Shown: positions 42,328 to 50,635 of the stretch, in pieces
Layout: the number at the start of each line of letters is the position of its first letter
Numbering within the stretch: position 1 is the stretch's first letter
Assembly (NCBI RefSeq): GCF_029360725.1
Contig: NZ_JARKMY010000019.1
Location: 62,001-126,000 of the forward strand
DNA from: Chryseolinea sp. H1M3-3
GTDB taxonomy: Bacteria; Bacteroidota; Bacteroidia; Cytophagales; Cyclobacteriaceae
Direction: 5' to 3'
Length of the DNA: 64,000 bases
Translations under genes and position numbers: made by a program
The notes under the pieces: generated by a model
Seen by the model: the letters and a program-made list of their open reading frames with translations, nothing else
Databases searched by the model: none
Told to the model about the DNA's origin: nothing

Positions 42328-44859
42328 GTGGGTGATTTAGAAGAGAAATTTTATCGATCGTTAAGGACCCAGTCTTCTTTAAAAGCTAAAATAAACTACT
42401 GGTATCAAGTCTTTCAATACTTACGACCATTTGCCATTAGAAAACTAAAGTCATCACATTCAAACTCTTTCGTTATGTATCGAAGTTATTTCAAAATTGG
42501 TTGGAGAAATCTGCTGAAAAATAAAGGTTACTCATCAATAAATATTGGTGGCCTTGGTCTGGGGCTCGCATGCTGCATTTTAATTGGCCTTTACACCTGG
42601 GATGAATACAGCTATGACCGTTTTCATAGCCGGTATAAATACATTTACCGAGTTGTGGATCAACAGATCCAGGCACAGGATATTTACAACGTTGCAGTAA
42701 CACCGGGGCCCTTAGCCGCAGCGTTAGAAGCTGACTTTCAGGAAATAGAATACACATGCAGAATTGGAAAGCTTCGGGATAAAGGAATTTTACAAATTGA
42801 AGACAAAGTGTACGAGCCGAGAGAATTGCTGACTACTGACAATTCATTTTTCAAGTTATTTGATTTTCGACTTATCCAGGGAAATCCTGACAAGGCTTTG
42901 TTGGCACCCGATGACATTGTCCTCACGGAAAGTGCGGCGGCTAACATTTTTGGGAGTGATTGGCAGTTTTCAAGCAAGCCTTTAGGCCAGCAAATTCAAT
43001 TTGGTAAAGACAGGGTACTGACAGTAGCAGGAATTGCTAAAAATCCTCCGACGAATTCGCACATCCAATTTGATGTTTTGTTATCGTTGCGTTTTGATGA
43101 ATTGAATTCACGCAACTATAACTGGGACAGTAATAACTATCACACCTATGTGTCTGTTAATCCGGATGCCGATGTGCAAACTCTCAATAAGAAGGTGTTT
43201 CATCATCTTTCCAAATATTTATCGGAGACTACAGCCACGCTTTCACTACAGCCGCTATCTGATATTTATCTTTATTCTGATTTCGATTTTCACACAGATT
43301 GGAGTAAAACGAGTGACATATTGTATATCAAGATTTTTGCTGTCGTGGGGTTTTCTGTGCTTGTGATTGCCGTGTTTAACTTCATCAATTTGTCGACAGC
43401 GCGGGCGACGAACAGGGCCAAAGAAGTGGGTGTTCGTAAAGTTGTTGGGGCAATTCATAACCAATTGATCACGCAGTTTTTAAGTGAGTCAGTTATCATG
43501 ACGTTACTAGCGGTTGGATTTGCTATGGCGATCTTACCATTGTTCCTGCCAACACTTAATGAGATTTCCGGAAAGTCCTTAGAAATTCCCTTTGGTGACC
43601 CGTATTTCAGCGTCTCGATTTTCCTTTTTGCAATCATTGTTAGTGTATTGGCAGGTTTTTACCCGGCTTTTTATTTGTCTCATTTTAAACCTGCAAAAGC
43701 TTTAAAGAATTTATTTAAGATTCACTCAAGACAAATGTTCAGGAAAACACTTGTCGTTGTTCAATTTATTTTTTCCATTGTGTTGATCATCGGAACTATC
43801 GTTATCTACAATCAATTAGCATTCCTGCAAAATAAAAACCTGGGTTTTGATGAATCACAATTGTTGTATCTCAGTCTTAAAAAAGAAATGCAAGCTAAAG
43901 CGCAGTTGTTAAAGGCAGATCTGCAACAACTAACAACTATATCAGGAGTGGCCGCTACATCGACCACGCTGGTGGATGTCATGAATTCAACTGGCGCGGT
44001 CAAGTGGGAAGGGCAGGACGCCGACGACAAATTCCTGCTAACTCAAATCAATGTCGATGCAGATTTCATATCCACAACAGGAATGGAATTAGTGGCAGGA
44101 AGAAATTTTAGTCCAGCGATATCCAGCGATACAGTCTCCGCGTATATTATCAATGAAACGGCAGCAAAACGAATGGGCTGGACGCCAGAACAGGCTTTAG
44201 GAAAATCTGTTACCCTCTGGCAATTCCCGGGAACGATTATCGGCGTGATCAAAGATTTTCATTTTCGTCCTATGACGACTGCCATTGAGCCGTTCTTGCT
44301 TCATAATTGGCCGCGCGAGTCGCCTTCGGGCTTGTTTGTAAAATTAAAAGCAAATCAAATCCCTCAAGGTATTTCTTCAATTGAAAAATTATACAAAAAG
44401 TATGATAGTCAGACGGCGATTCATTATCAATTTGTGAATGATGTATTGGAGAACCAATATCGGACAGAAAAAAATACCGGCCGAATCATACTGCATTTTT
44501 CCATCTTTGCAATACTGATATCGGCGTTGGGTTTATTTGGTCTAGCTACTTACTCAGCCGAACAACGTACAAAGGAGATTGGTGTCCGCAAGGTACTTGG
44601 TGCAAGTGTTAGCAACATTATAAACCTTCTCTCAAAAGATTTTTTGAAGCTTGTAGTTATCGCGTTTCTTATTGCTGCACCTATTGGTTGGTTGACAATG
44701 AACCAATGGCTGAAAGATTTCGTGTACAAAATCCATATCGAATGGTGGGTTTTTGTTTTTTCTGGAATTGGTGCTATTGCCATCGCCATTTTAACAGTCT
44801 CTCTTCAATCACTGAAGGCAGCGCTCATAAATCCGGCAAAGAGTCTGAGGTCTGAATAA
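42328..44859 (+). CDS. FtsX/MacB-type permease with prefix domain, paralog 4; start codon unclear
   Basis: From the first standard start, GTG at 42328, the protein has 843 residues and begins GDLEEKFYRSLRTQ. The same frame is open back to 42199. Upstream it encodes NKPFKPPRLAHKILLGFLRE and then EIAEEVV, which aligns with the prefix of paralogs 1-3. The true product therefore probably starts near 42240, but no ATG, GTG or TTG stands there. The permease half is normal: MYRSYFKIGWRNLLKNKGYS, GLGLGLACCILIGLYTWDEYSYDRFH, coupling motifs KEVGVRKVVGAIHNQLITQF and RTKEIGVRKVLGASVSNII. The first periplasmic domain is closest to that of the lone permease at 25209 (DNSFFKLFDFRLIQGN), so the gene is mosaic in character. 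Confidence 0.82.
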   Translation: MGDLEEKFYRSLRTQSSLKAKINYWYQVFQYLRPFAIRKLKSSHSNSFVMYRSYFKIGWRNLLKNKGYSSINIGGLGLGLACCILIGLYTWDEYSYDRFHSRYKYIYRVVDQQIQAQDIYNVAVTPGPLAAALEADFQEIEYTCRIGKLRDKGILQIEDKVYEPRELLTTDNSFFKLFDFRLIQGNPDKALLAPDDIVLTESAAANIFGSDWQFSSKPLGQQIQFGKDRVLTVAGIAKNPPTNSHIQFDVLLSLRFDELNSRNYNWDSNNYHTYVSVNPDADVQTLNKKVFHHLSKYLSETTATLSLQPLSDIYLYSDFDFHTDWSKTSDILYIKIFAVVGFSVLVIAVFNFINLSTARATNRAKEVGVRKVVGAIHNQLITQFLSESVIMTLLAVGFAMAILPLFLPTLNEISGKSLEIPFGDPYFSVSIFLFAIIVSVLAGFYPAFYLSHFKPAKALKNLFKIHSRQMFRKTLVVVQFIFSIVLIIGTIVIYNQLAFLQNKNLGFDESQLLYLSLKKEMQAKAQLLKADLQQLTTISGVAATSTTLVDVMNSTGAVKWEGQDADDKFLLTQINVDADFISTTGMELVAGRNFSPAISSDTVSAYIINETAAKRMGWTPEQALGKSVTLWQFPGTIIGVIKDFHFRPMTTAIEPFLLHNWPRESPSGLFVKLKANQIPQGISSIEKLYKKYDSQTAIHYQFVNDVLENQYRTEKNTGRIILHFSIFAILISALGLFGLATYSAEQRTKEIGVRKVLGASVSNIINLLSKDFLKLVVIAFLIAAPIGWLTMNQWLKDFVYKIHIEWWVFVFSGIGAIAIAILTVSLQSLKAALINPAKSLRSE

Positions 44860-45061
44860 ATTTTATCTGAATCATAATAGCAAAACCAACCCTTGCCATG
44901 TGTTGAACTGGATCTGCTTTCTTTAAGTTAAAGGCTGTCTTCGTGTTTCGTTGGACCTTTTTTAATTCATCTTGGTGCGTTTTTCATTCGGATTGTGGAT
45001 TTCTGTTAGCTTCTCTTTCCGTTCCAAAACCATTTTACATACATTTACGTAATAAATAAGC

Positions 45062-45394
45062 ATGAAAGGAACAAACATCGGGGAGTTTGAAGAACTTGTG
45101 TTGTTAACTATCGCGGCATTGGTGAATGATGCGTACAGTGTAGCGATATGCGATGAGTTGGAAAAGAATACTGGCCGTGCCGCTAAACTTGGTGTGGTGC
45201 ATGCTGTGCTAAACCGCCTGGAGGAAAAAGGATTGGTGAAAAGTAAATTGGGAGAAGCAACCAGTATGCGAGGAGGAAAGCGGAAGCGGTTTTATTCGAT
45301 CACGAACGGAGGAAAGGCTGCCTTAATTAAATCGAAAGAATTACGTGACGAACTATGGAGTAAAATTCCCAACCTTGTTCTAAAACGTATTTGA
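45062..45394 (+). CDS. PadR family transcriptional regulator, second of two
   Basis: This 110-residue PadR-type winged-helix protein opens IGEFEELVLLTIAALVNDAYSV and continues AICDELEKNTGRAAKLGVVHAVL (both quoted in parts), with the recognition segment NRLEEKGLVKSKLGE and the wing RKRFYSITNGGKAAL. It is a paralog of the regulator at 33367. Its stop codon overlaps the start of the next permease gene (TGATG, ATG at 45394), so the two are translationally coupled. This makes a second PadR/permease unit, separate from the four-permease series. An upstream gap of about 200 bp separates it from paralog 4 and would hold its promoter; I see no clear TAnnTTTG box there. Confidence 0.92.
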   Translation: MKGTNIGEFEELVLLTIAALVNDAYSVAICDELEKNTGRAAKLGVVHAVLNRLEEKGLVKSKLGEATSMRGGKRKRFYSITNGGKAALIKSKELRDELWSKIPNLVLKRI

Positions 45395-48027
45395 TGAAAA
45401 CTTCATCCCCGCAACCGCCCAAATGGGCTACTCGATTTTTACGCTGGTATTGTCAGCCAGCGTTGTTAGAAGATTTGGAAGGTGATTTATATGAGTACTT
45501 TGAACGGAACGTAAAGGATAAGGGAGTCGGCCAAGCAAAGTTCATTTACATTTTAGACATTCTGAAGTTCTTCCGGCCTTACACGATACGCAAACCGAAA
45601 TTTCTCAACCTCTTAATTCATTCCATCATGCTCACCAGTTATGTCAAGACGTCAACACGCAGTATAGCACGTAATAAATTATTTTCGACCATTAATATCG
45701 TTGGATTATCCATCAGCATGTCTGTCGGATTAATTATTATAGCCATGCTCTTCGATCTGAATAGCTATGATAAATTCCATGAGAATCACAACCGTATATA
45801 TCGCGTGATTAGTCAATACCAAACCGGCAACAATGAAGCGTATGATTTCAATGCTACAACATCGTTAAAAGCAGCCAAATCGATCCAAGAGTCTTTCAGT
45901 GAAGTAGAAGGAGTAGCTGTATTACAACGTACATTTTCAGGCGACTTGTCATTTGGAGAAAAAACAATTCCGCTTTCTGGTTTCTGGGCGAGCGAGGCAT
46001 TTTTTAAGGTGTTCTCCTTTCAACTGCTGCAAGGTGACCCAGCCACCGCGTTAAAAAATCCATTTTCGTTGGTTCTTACGGAGACATCAGCGCGCAAGCT
46101 ATTTGATGATAGTAATGTGCTGGGAAAGACCATTGTGTTGAACAATGAAAGAGCATACACAGTTACGGGTGTGTTAAAAGACATTCCTGTGTTTTCTCAT
46201 ATGAAATTTGACATGTTGGGTTCTCTAAGCACATGGGAGATAATTACCGTGAACGCTGAGCAGGAAATGTCATGGCTTAATGTTTGGAATTCTTGGGCGT
46301 ACGTTTTACTTCCGGCGAATGCCGATGTTGGCGTGGTGCAAAGACGTCTTGATCAGTTGTGTATTCAAGAAAACCGCTCCGTTCAAAATGCCTCTATTAA
46401 ATTGGAACTTCAGCCGTTGGGTGACATCATTACGGGCGAAAATCACAGCAACCAAATTGGACAGGTGATGGGGAGTACGCCCGTGTGGATGTTAGGAGGA
46501 TTGTCGTTCATTGTTATCCTGTCAGCTTGTTTGAATTATACAAATTTGTCAATTGCGCGTTCCTTCAGACGGTCCCGCGAAGTTGGGATTCGCAAGACCA
46601 TTGGCGCGCTTAGGGGACATATAGCCAGTCAGTTCATCACAGAATCGGTCATCATTGCGCTAATGGCGTTAGTGTTTGCACTTTTACTTTTTCTATTTAT
46701 CAAGCCGCATTTCGTCAGTATGGAACCTTCGCTTCAGGAGTTGTTGGTATTGGAATTGTCACCCAAGCTTATCGCATCATTTATTCTGTTCGCGTTGATC
46801 GTTGGTATATTCGCTGGAGTTTTTCCTGCAATGTTTTTTGCTAAAATGAATGCTATCCAAATACTAAAAAATGTAACAACTGTCCCCGCCTTTAAAGGAT
46901 TAACTTTTAGGAAATTACTTATTGGTTTTCAATATTGTATTTCGATCATGAGCATTTGCGCAACCATCGTCATCTATAAACAATACCGCCATTTTATCGC
47001 CTATGATTTGGGATTCACAACGGAAAATATACTCAATATCTCTCTTCAGGGAAACAAGGCTGAGTTGCTGAAAAAAGTATTGCTGGAATTGCCGGAAGTT
47101 AAAAACATATCACAGTCAACGCTTATAACCAGCACGGGAAATGCCTGGATTGTCAATATGAAGAATCCGGTAGATCCTCACGATTCGACTACTGTCTTCT
47201 TTAATATCGTTGATGAAAATTACTTTCCCTTGCATAACCACAAACTCATTTCAGGAAGAAATTTTGACGGGCAATTAAATGGCAAAGAAGAATCTGAAGT
47301 AATTGTAAACCAGCATGTGTTGAACCGCTTTAATATTGCGGGTAAAGACCCTCACAAAGCAATTGATCAAATTGTATATGTGGACAATAAACCGTTAAGG
47401 ATAATAGGCGTGATGAAGGATTTTGAATATGGTAGAGCAAACAACAGAGGACCAAAAGAGGTCATCATGCGATATTCCAAGGACGCTTCCAATTATCTCA
47501 ATGTAAAGATTCTCGCCAACGATTGGCCATCAACCTATTCTAAAATTGAAGCGGCATGGAAAAGGATTGATCCGGTTCATCAGCTTCAGGCTAAATTCTA
47601 CAGCGAAGAAATTGAAGAAGCATTTGTTGGACTAAAAGCGTCGGTTAAAGTAGGTGGGTTCCTGGCGATACTGGTTATCTGTATTGCATCAATCGGCTTA
47701 CTCGGTATGGTTGTTTTTACCACAGAAACACGACTAAAGGAAATCAGTATTCGAAAAGTACTGGGGGCCAGCGAACGACGATTGACATATCACCTGAGTA
47801 AAGGATTTCTAGGAATGTTGATGGCTGCAGCAGCCATTGCACTGCCAATAACCTACCTGTTTTTTGAAAACGTTATGCTTCCGAATATTGCTAATCATGC
47901 GCCGCTCAACATTACTGAATTATTGCTCGGCGTATTTGCCGTGATGCTCCTTGCCTTACTGATGATTGGTTCGCAAACGCTAAAAGCTGCGCGCACCAAT
48001 CCTGCTGATATATTGAAGGTTGAATAA
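45394..48027 (+). CDS. FtsX/MacB-type permease with N-terminal prefix domain, paralog 5 (divergent)
   Basis: The 877-residue protein starts at the ATG overlapping the PadR stop codon. The prefix is of a different subtype: PPKWATRFLRWYCQPALLEDLEGDLYEYFERN, ending KFFRPYTIRKPKFLN (given in parts). The permease half opens MLTSYVKTSTRSIARNKLFS, with GLSISMSVGLIIIAML as helix 1. Coupling motifs are REVGIRKTIGALRGHIASQF and RLKEISIRKVLGASERRLTY. The second half carries a periplasmic domain with NIVDENYFPLHNHKLISGRNF. It differs clearly from paralogs 1-4 and has its own regulator. As for those, no ATPase partner is encoded nearby. Confidence 0.88.
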   Translation: MKTSSPQPPKWATRFLRWYCQPALLEDLEGDLYEYFERNVKDKGVGQAKFIYILDILKFFRPYTIRKPKFLNLLIHSIMLTSYVKTSTRSIARNKLFSTINIVGLSISMSVGLIIIAMLFDLNSYDKFHENHNRIYRVISQYQTGNNEAYDFNATTSLKAAKSIQESFSEVEGVAVLQRTFSGDLSFGEKTIPLSGFWASEAFFKVFSFQLLQGDPATALKNPFSLVLTETSARKLFDDSNVLGKTIVLNNERAYTVTGVLKDIPVFSHMKFDMLGSLSTWEIITVNAEQEMSWLNVWNSWAYVLLPANADVGVVQRRLDQLCIQENRSVQNASIKLELQPLGDIITGENHSNQIGQVMGSTPVWMLGGLSFIVILSACLNYTNLSIARSFRRSREVGIRKTIGALRGHIASQFITESVIIALMALVFALLLFLFIKPHFVSMEPSLQELLVLELSPKLIASFILFALIVGIFAGVFPAMFFAKMNAIQILKNVTTVPAFKGLTFRKLLIGFQYCISIMSICATIVIYKQYRHFIAYDLGFTTENILNISLQGNKAELLKKVLLELPEVKNISQSTLITSTGNAWIVNMKNPVDPHDSTTVFFNIVDENYFPLHNHKLISGRNFDGQLNGKEESEVIVNQHVLNRFNIAGKDPHKAIDQIVYVDNKPLRIIGVMKDFEYGRANNRGPKEVIMRYSKDASNYLNVKILANDWPSTYSKIEAAWKRIDPVHQLQAKFYSEEIEEAFVGLKASVKVGGFLAILVICIASIGLLGMVVFTTETRLKEISIRKVLGASERRLTYHLSKGFLGMLMAAAAIALPITYLFFENVMLPNIANHAPLNITELLLGVFAVMLLALLMIGSQTLKAARTNPADILKVE

Positions 48028-48049
48028 GTGTAATATAATATCAAAAGAA

Positions 48050-48991
48050 TTAACGGGTAGCTGGAAGTATTTTTTCAATAATGATACGCTGCATTAACGC
48101 CGGTTCCGTTGTAGGCAACGAATGGGCAGAACGTTCAAACCAGAATAATTCTTTTTTGGGCGCCGTTAGTGATTGGAAATATTTTTCAGTTAAAGTGGAA
48201 TTGGTTTGATAGTCTTTTCGGCCGACGAAAAAATAGATCGGACAATGCAGCACGGGTGTGCTTTTTAACAAATTATCTTTTGAAGCTTCATTGAATACAG
48301 CAAGCCATGTGGAAGCCCAAGCCTGTACTTGCTGTTGTGTTATTTTGGCTTTTGATCCCATGTAATGTAAAACCCACTTCCGATGGTAGTAAAGTTGTTC
48401 TCCATTTTCAAACGGTATGGCAATTGAAACTAGTTCTGCAAGTGCATCACTATTCTTTGTTTTTTTTGCCTGCTCTTTCATCAACTCAAGAATAATCCGT
48501 TCGCTATCCAATTGATTTACCATTGGACAAATTGGAATGTAAGCATGTAAAAGGTGGGGATGATTTTTTGCTATGTAAAACCCGGGAACTGTTCCCCATG
48601 AATGCCCGACAAGATAGAGTTTGGGCTGATTAAATCTTTTTAGTAAAGAGTCAATCAGAGCCTTGGTATCGATTTGAAACAGCGAAACTTGGAGAGGCTC
48701 AGGAGATTTGTTCAGTGTTAATGTTTTGCCACTTTCCCGCTGATCCCATTGAACAACAATAAAGTGTTCTTGCAACTTATTCGTAAACTTTTCTGCGTAA
48801 TGGATCACAGAATTTCCAGGACCACCGTGAAGGAATAGCAGCAATGGTTTTGTATTGTCCTTGCTTTTTACACTGACATATTGTTTGATGCCGCCAATCA
48901 ATATCGTTCCGGATGAATCGATGGCCGTCTGGGCTACTACAACTCCACTGAAGACCAAAAAACTCAAGGCGAAAAGAACTTTTATCTTCAT
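48050..48991 (-). CDS. Secreted alpha/beta hydrolase, proline iminopeptidase-like
   Basis: The 313-residue protein has a signal peptide (about 1-20, ending VVA). An alpha/beta-hydrolase fold of the S33 type follows. The oxyanion segment HGGPG is at 55-59, and the nucleophile elbow GHSWGT places the catalytic serine at 131. A late Asp in FVGRKDYQ and the histidine in FERSAHSLP complete the triad. The HGGPG motif and QWDQRESG are typical of proline iminopeptidases and related lipid or ester hydrolases, so the substrate is uncertain. It is divergent from the ArsR-type gene. The operator copy at 49051-49074 lies between the two starts and could control both. Confidence 0.88.
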   Translation of the reverse strand: MKIKVLFALSFLVFSGVVVAQTAIDSSGTILIGGIKQYVSVKSKDNTKPLLLFLHGGPGNSVIHYAEKFTNKLQEHFIVVQWDQRESGKTLTLNKSPEPLQVSLFQIDTKALIDSLLKRFNQPKLYLVGHSWGTVPGFYIAKNHPHLLHAYIPICPMVNQLDSERIILELMKEQAKKTKNSDALAELVSIAIPFENGEQLYYHRKWVLHYMGSKAKITQQQVQAWASTWLAVFNEASKDNLLKSTPVLHCPIYFFVGRKDYQTNSTLTEKYFQSLTAPKKELFWFERSAHSLPTTEPALMQRIIIEKILPATR

Positions 48992-49050
48992 GAAATTGCG
49001 TTTCCATCTAAATTAATGATTATTAGAATATACCCATGAAACATTTTTTT

Positions 49051-49074
49051 ATTTATTGAATTATTTCAATAAAT
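49051..49074. promoter_or_regulatory. Operator copy 1 for the ArsR-type regulator
   Basis: ATTTATTGAA, 4-nt spacer TTAT, TTCAATAAAT: a perfect 10-bp inverted repeat between the divergent hydrolase and regulator genes. The same 10-4-10 design recurs at 49398-49421 and 49473-49496. Autoregulation by the ArsR-type protein is inferred. Confidence 0.7.
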
Positions 49075-49103
49075 AATAAGTTAAATTGAAAACGATTACG
49101 GGT

Positions 49104-49379
49104 ATGAATGCAAAAAAAGCGGAAAAGATTTCTAAAGCACTTGCTGATCCAAACCGGCTGTTGATTTTAAAAGAAATCAAAAAGCAAAAGGATTGTATGT
49201 ATTGTGTTTACCTGAATGATATCGTTGATCTCGCCCAACCTTCTATTGCACACCACCTTAAGATTCTTACAGATACAGAGTTAATTCTTTCTGAGAAGGA
49301 GGGACGCAATGTTAAATATTCCTTGAACAACCAGGTGTTGGATGACTATATTACCTTCCTCGAATCCCTAAAAAAATAA
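49104..49379 (+). CDS. ArsR family winged-helix transcriptional regulator
   Basis: This 91-residue protein is a small ArsR/SmtB-type repressor. It starts MNAKKAEKISKALADPNRLLIL, the standard first helices (quoted in part). A recognition helix follows in LAQPSIAHHLKILTDTELI and the wing in SEKEGRNVKYSLNN. The segment QKDCMYCVYL contains a Cys-x-x-Cys pair near residue 32, so metal or thiol sensing is possible, but the ELCVC motif of classical ArsR is not there. I prefer the ATG at 49104; a TTG at 49086 would add six residues. It lies between two operator copies and just before the RND efflux operon, which it very likely represses. Confidence 0.9.
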   Translation: MNAKKAEKISKALADPNRLLILKEIKKQKDCMYCVYLNDIVDLAQPSIAHHLKILTDTELILSEKEGRNVKYSLNNQVLDDYITFLESLKK

Positions 49380-49397
49380 TTTCTATTTTTTTTATTC

Positions 49398-49421
49398 ATT
49401 TATTGAAACATTTCGATAAAT
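49398..49421. promoter_or_regulatory. Operator copy 2, between the regulator and the efflux operon
   Basis: ATTTATTGAA, spacer ACAT, TTCGATAAAT: the same inverted repeat as copy 1 with one changed base in the right arm. It begins 19 bp after the regulator gene ends, in the promoter region of the RND operon. Confidence 0.7.
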
Positions 49422-49472
49422 CTATAAGTTAAAGTCTCTCATAGCGAATATTTCGAGTTGAGTTGCGCTTGA

Positions 49473-49496
49473 ATTTATCGAAAAACTTAAATAAAT
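49473..49496. promoter_or_regulatory. Operator copy 3, directly upstream of the adaptor gene
   Basis: ATTTATCGAA, spacer AAAC, TTAAATAAAT: one change per arm relative to copy 1. It ends 17 bp before the adaptor start at 49514. A further half site, ATCAATAAAT, overlaps it at 49495-49504. Confidence 0.55.
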
Positions 49497-49513
49497 CAAT
49501 AAATAAACAACCT

Positions 49514-50596
49514 ATGAAGCGAATTTTTAGAAACCCACTAATGAAAGCAATTCCATATGCATTGGGATTTTGGCTCCTTGCTTTTATTATCGAGTCTTGT
49601 GTTTCCAGAGCGGATGACCTAAGTGCAAACGCAACCAATAGTAAACCAGCCGTTATGCGCACACCCGTAGATGGTATTGTTGTTCAGCCCAGTGAAATTA
49701 GCGAAGAGTTGGAAGTTGTCGGGACCCTGGTTGCCAACCAACGGGTTGACATTGTCAGTGAGCTGACGCGGAAAATTGTACGCGTAAACGTTAAGGAGGG
49801 CAGCAAGGTAAAAGAAGGCGCATTGCTATTTCAACTTGATGATGCGGATCTTCAAGCTCAACTTGAAAGACTGAGGCAGGAAGAAAAACTTGCCCTGTTA
49901 AATGAAGAAAGACTTAAAGATCTTATTGCAAATGAGGCGATCGCACAGCAGGATTATGATCAGGCTTCTACAAACCTGAAAGTTATTCAGGCGCAAATTC
50001 GTGAACTTCAGGTAACAATCAGCAAAACCAGAATTACAGCACCTTTCAACGGGCAAGTCGGCATCATCAATGTGCATCCTGGGTCAATTGTTTCGGTAAA
50101 TACAATTCTTACCGACATTGAAGATAACAGTGTGATAAAAGTGGATTTTTCTGTGCCTGAAAAATATACGAATACCATTTACCCAGGAAGCGTTCACACT
50201 TTTAAAATTGCCTCTAACGATAAGGAATATCAGACAAAAGTAATTGCCCGAGCAGCGAGCCTTAAAGAAAATACCCGGACCCTTCTCGTTCGATCAGAGA
50301 CGGCCAATCCAAACGGAAATCTTTTACCAGGGCAAAGCGCTCGCCTCACACTTGCCTTAAGCACATCTGACAGTGCACTCTCGGTTGCATCGAATGCATT
50401 GATTCCTTCTTCGAAAGGATATAGTGTTTATGTTTCGAGGAACAACGCAGTTGTACCTGTGCCTGTAGTGATAGGTCAACGAAGTGAAAGCGCTGTTGTA
50501 ATCACCAGTGGCTTACAAAAAGGCGATACGGTTATTACCAGTAACTTGTTAAGACTTGTTCCTGGGGCGCCTATTCAGTTCGTTACCTTACAATAA
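49514..50596 (+). CDS. RND efflux periplasmic adaptor (membrane fusion protein)
   Basis: This is the 360-residue periplasmic adaptor of a tripartite RND pump, joining the inner-membrane transporter to TolC. Residues about 1-30 are an export signal ending IIESC, a likely lipoprotein site. The barrel-sandwich hybrid domain contains LVANQRVDIVSELTRKIVRV and VKEGSKVKEGALLFQLDDADL (in parts). A coiled-coil hairpin follows (about 110-170, QLERLRQEEKLALLNEERL), then the second lipoyl half TRITAPFNGQVGIINVHPGS (partly), the beta-barrel domain and the membrane-proximal end. I chose the ATG at 49514 because it gives a proper signal peptide and follows operator copy 3; an upstream alternative start at 49463 would put that operator inside the gene. 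Confidence 0.93.
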   Translation: MKRIFRNPLMKAIPYALGFWLLAFIIESCVSRADDLSANATNSKPAVMRTPVDGIVVQPSEISEELEVVGTLVANQRVDIVSELTRKIVRVNVKEGSKVKEGALLFQLDDADLQAQLERLRQEEKLALLNEERLKDLIANEAIAQQDYDQASTNLKVIQAQIRELQVTISKTRITAPFNGQVGIINVHPGSIVSVNTILTDIEDNSVIKVDFSVPEKYTNTIYPGSVHTFKIASNDKEYQTKVIARAASLKENTRTLLVRSETANPNGNLLPGQSARLTLALSTSDSALSVASNALIPSSKGYSVYVSRNNAVVPVPVVIGQRSESAVVITSGLQKGDTVITSNLLRLVPGAPIQFVTLQ

Positions 50597-50635
50597 TCTC
50601 AATTTTATTATACCCATCCTTCAACAATTATTTTC

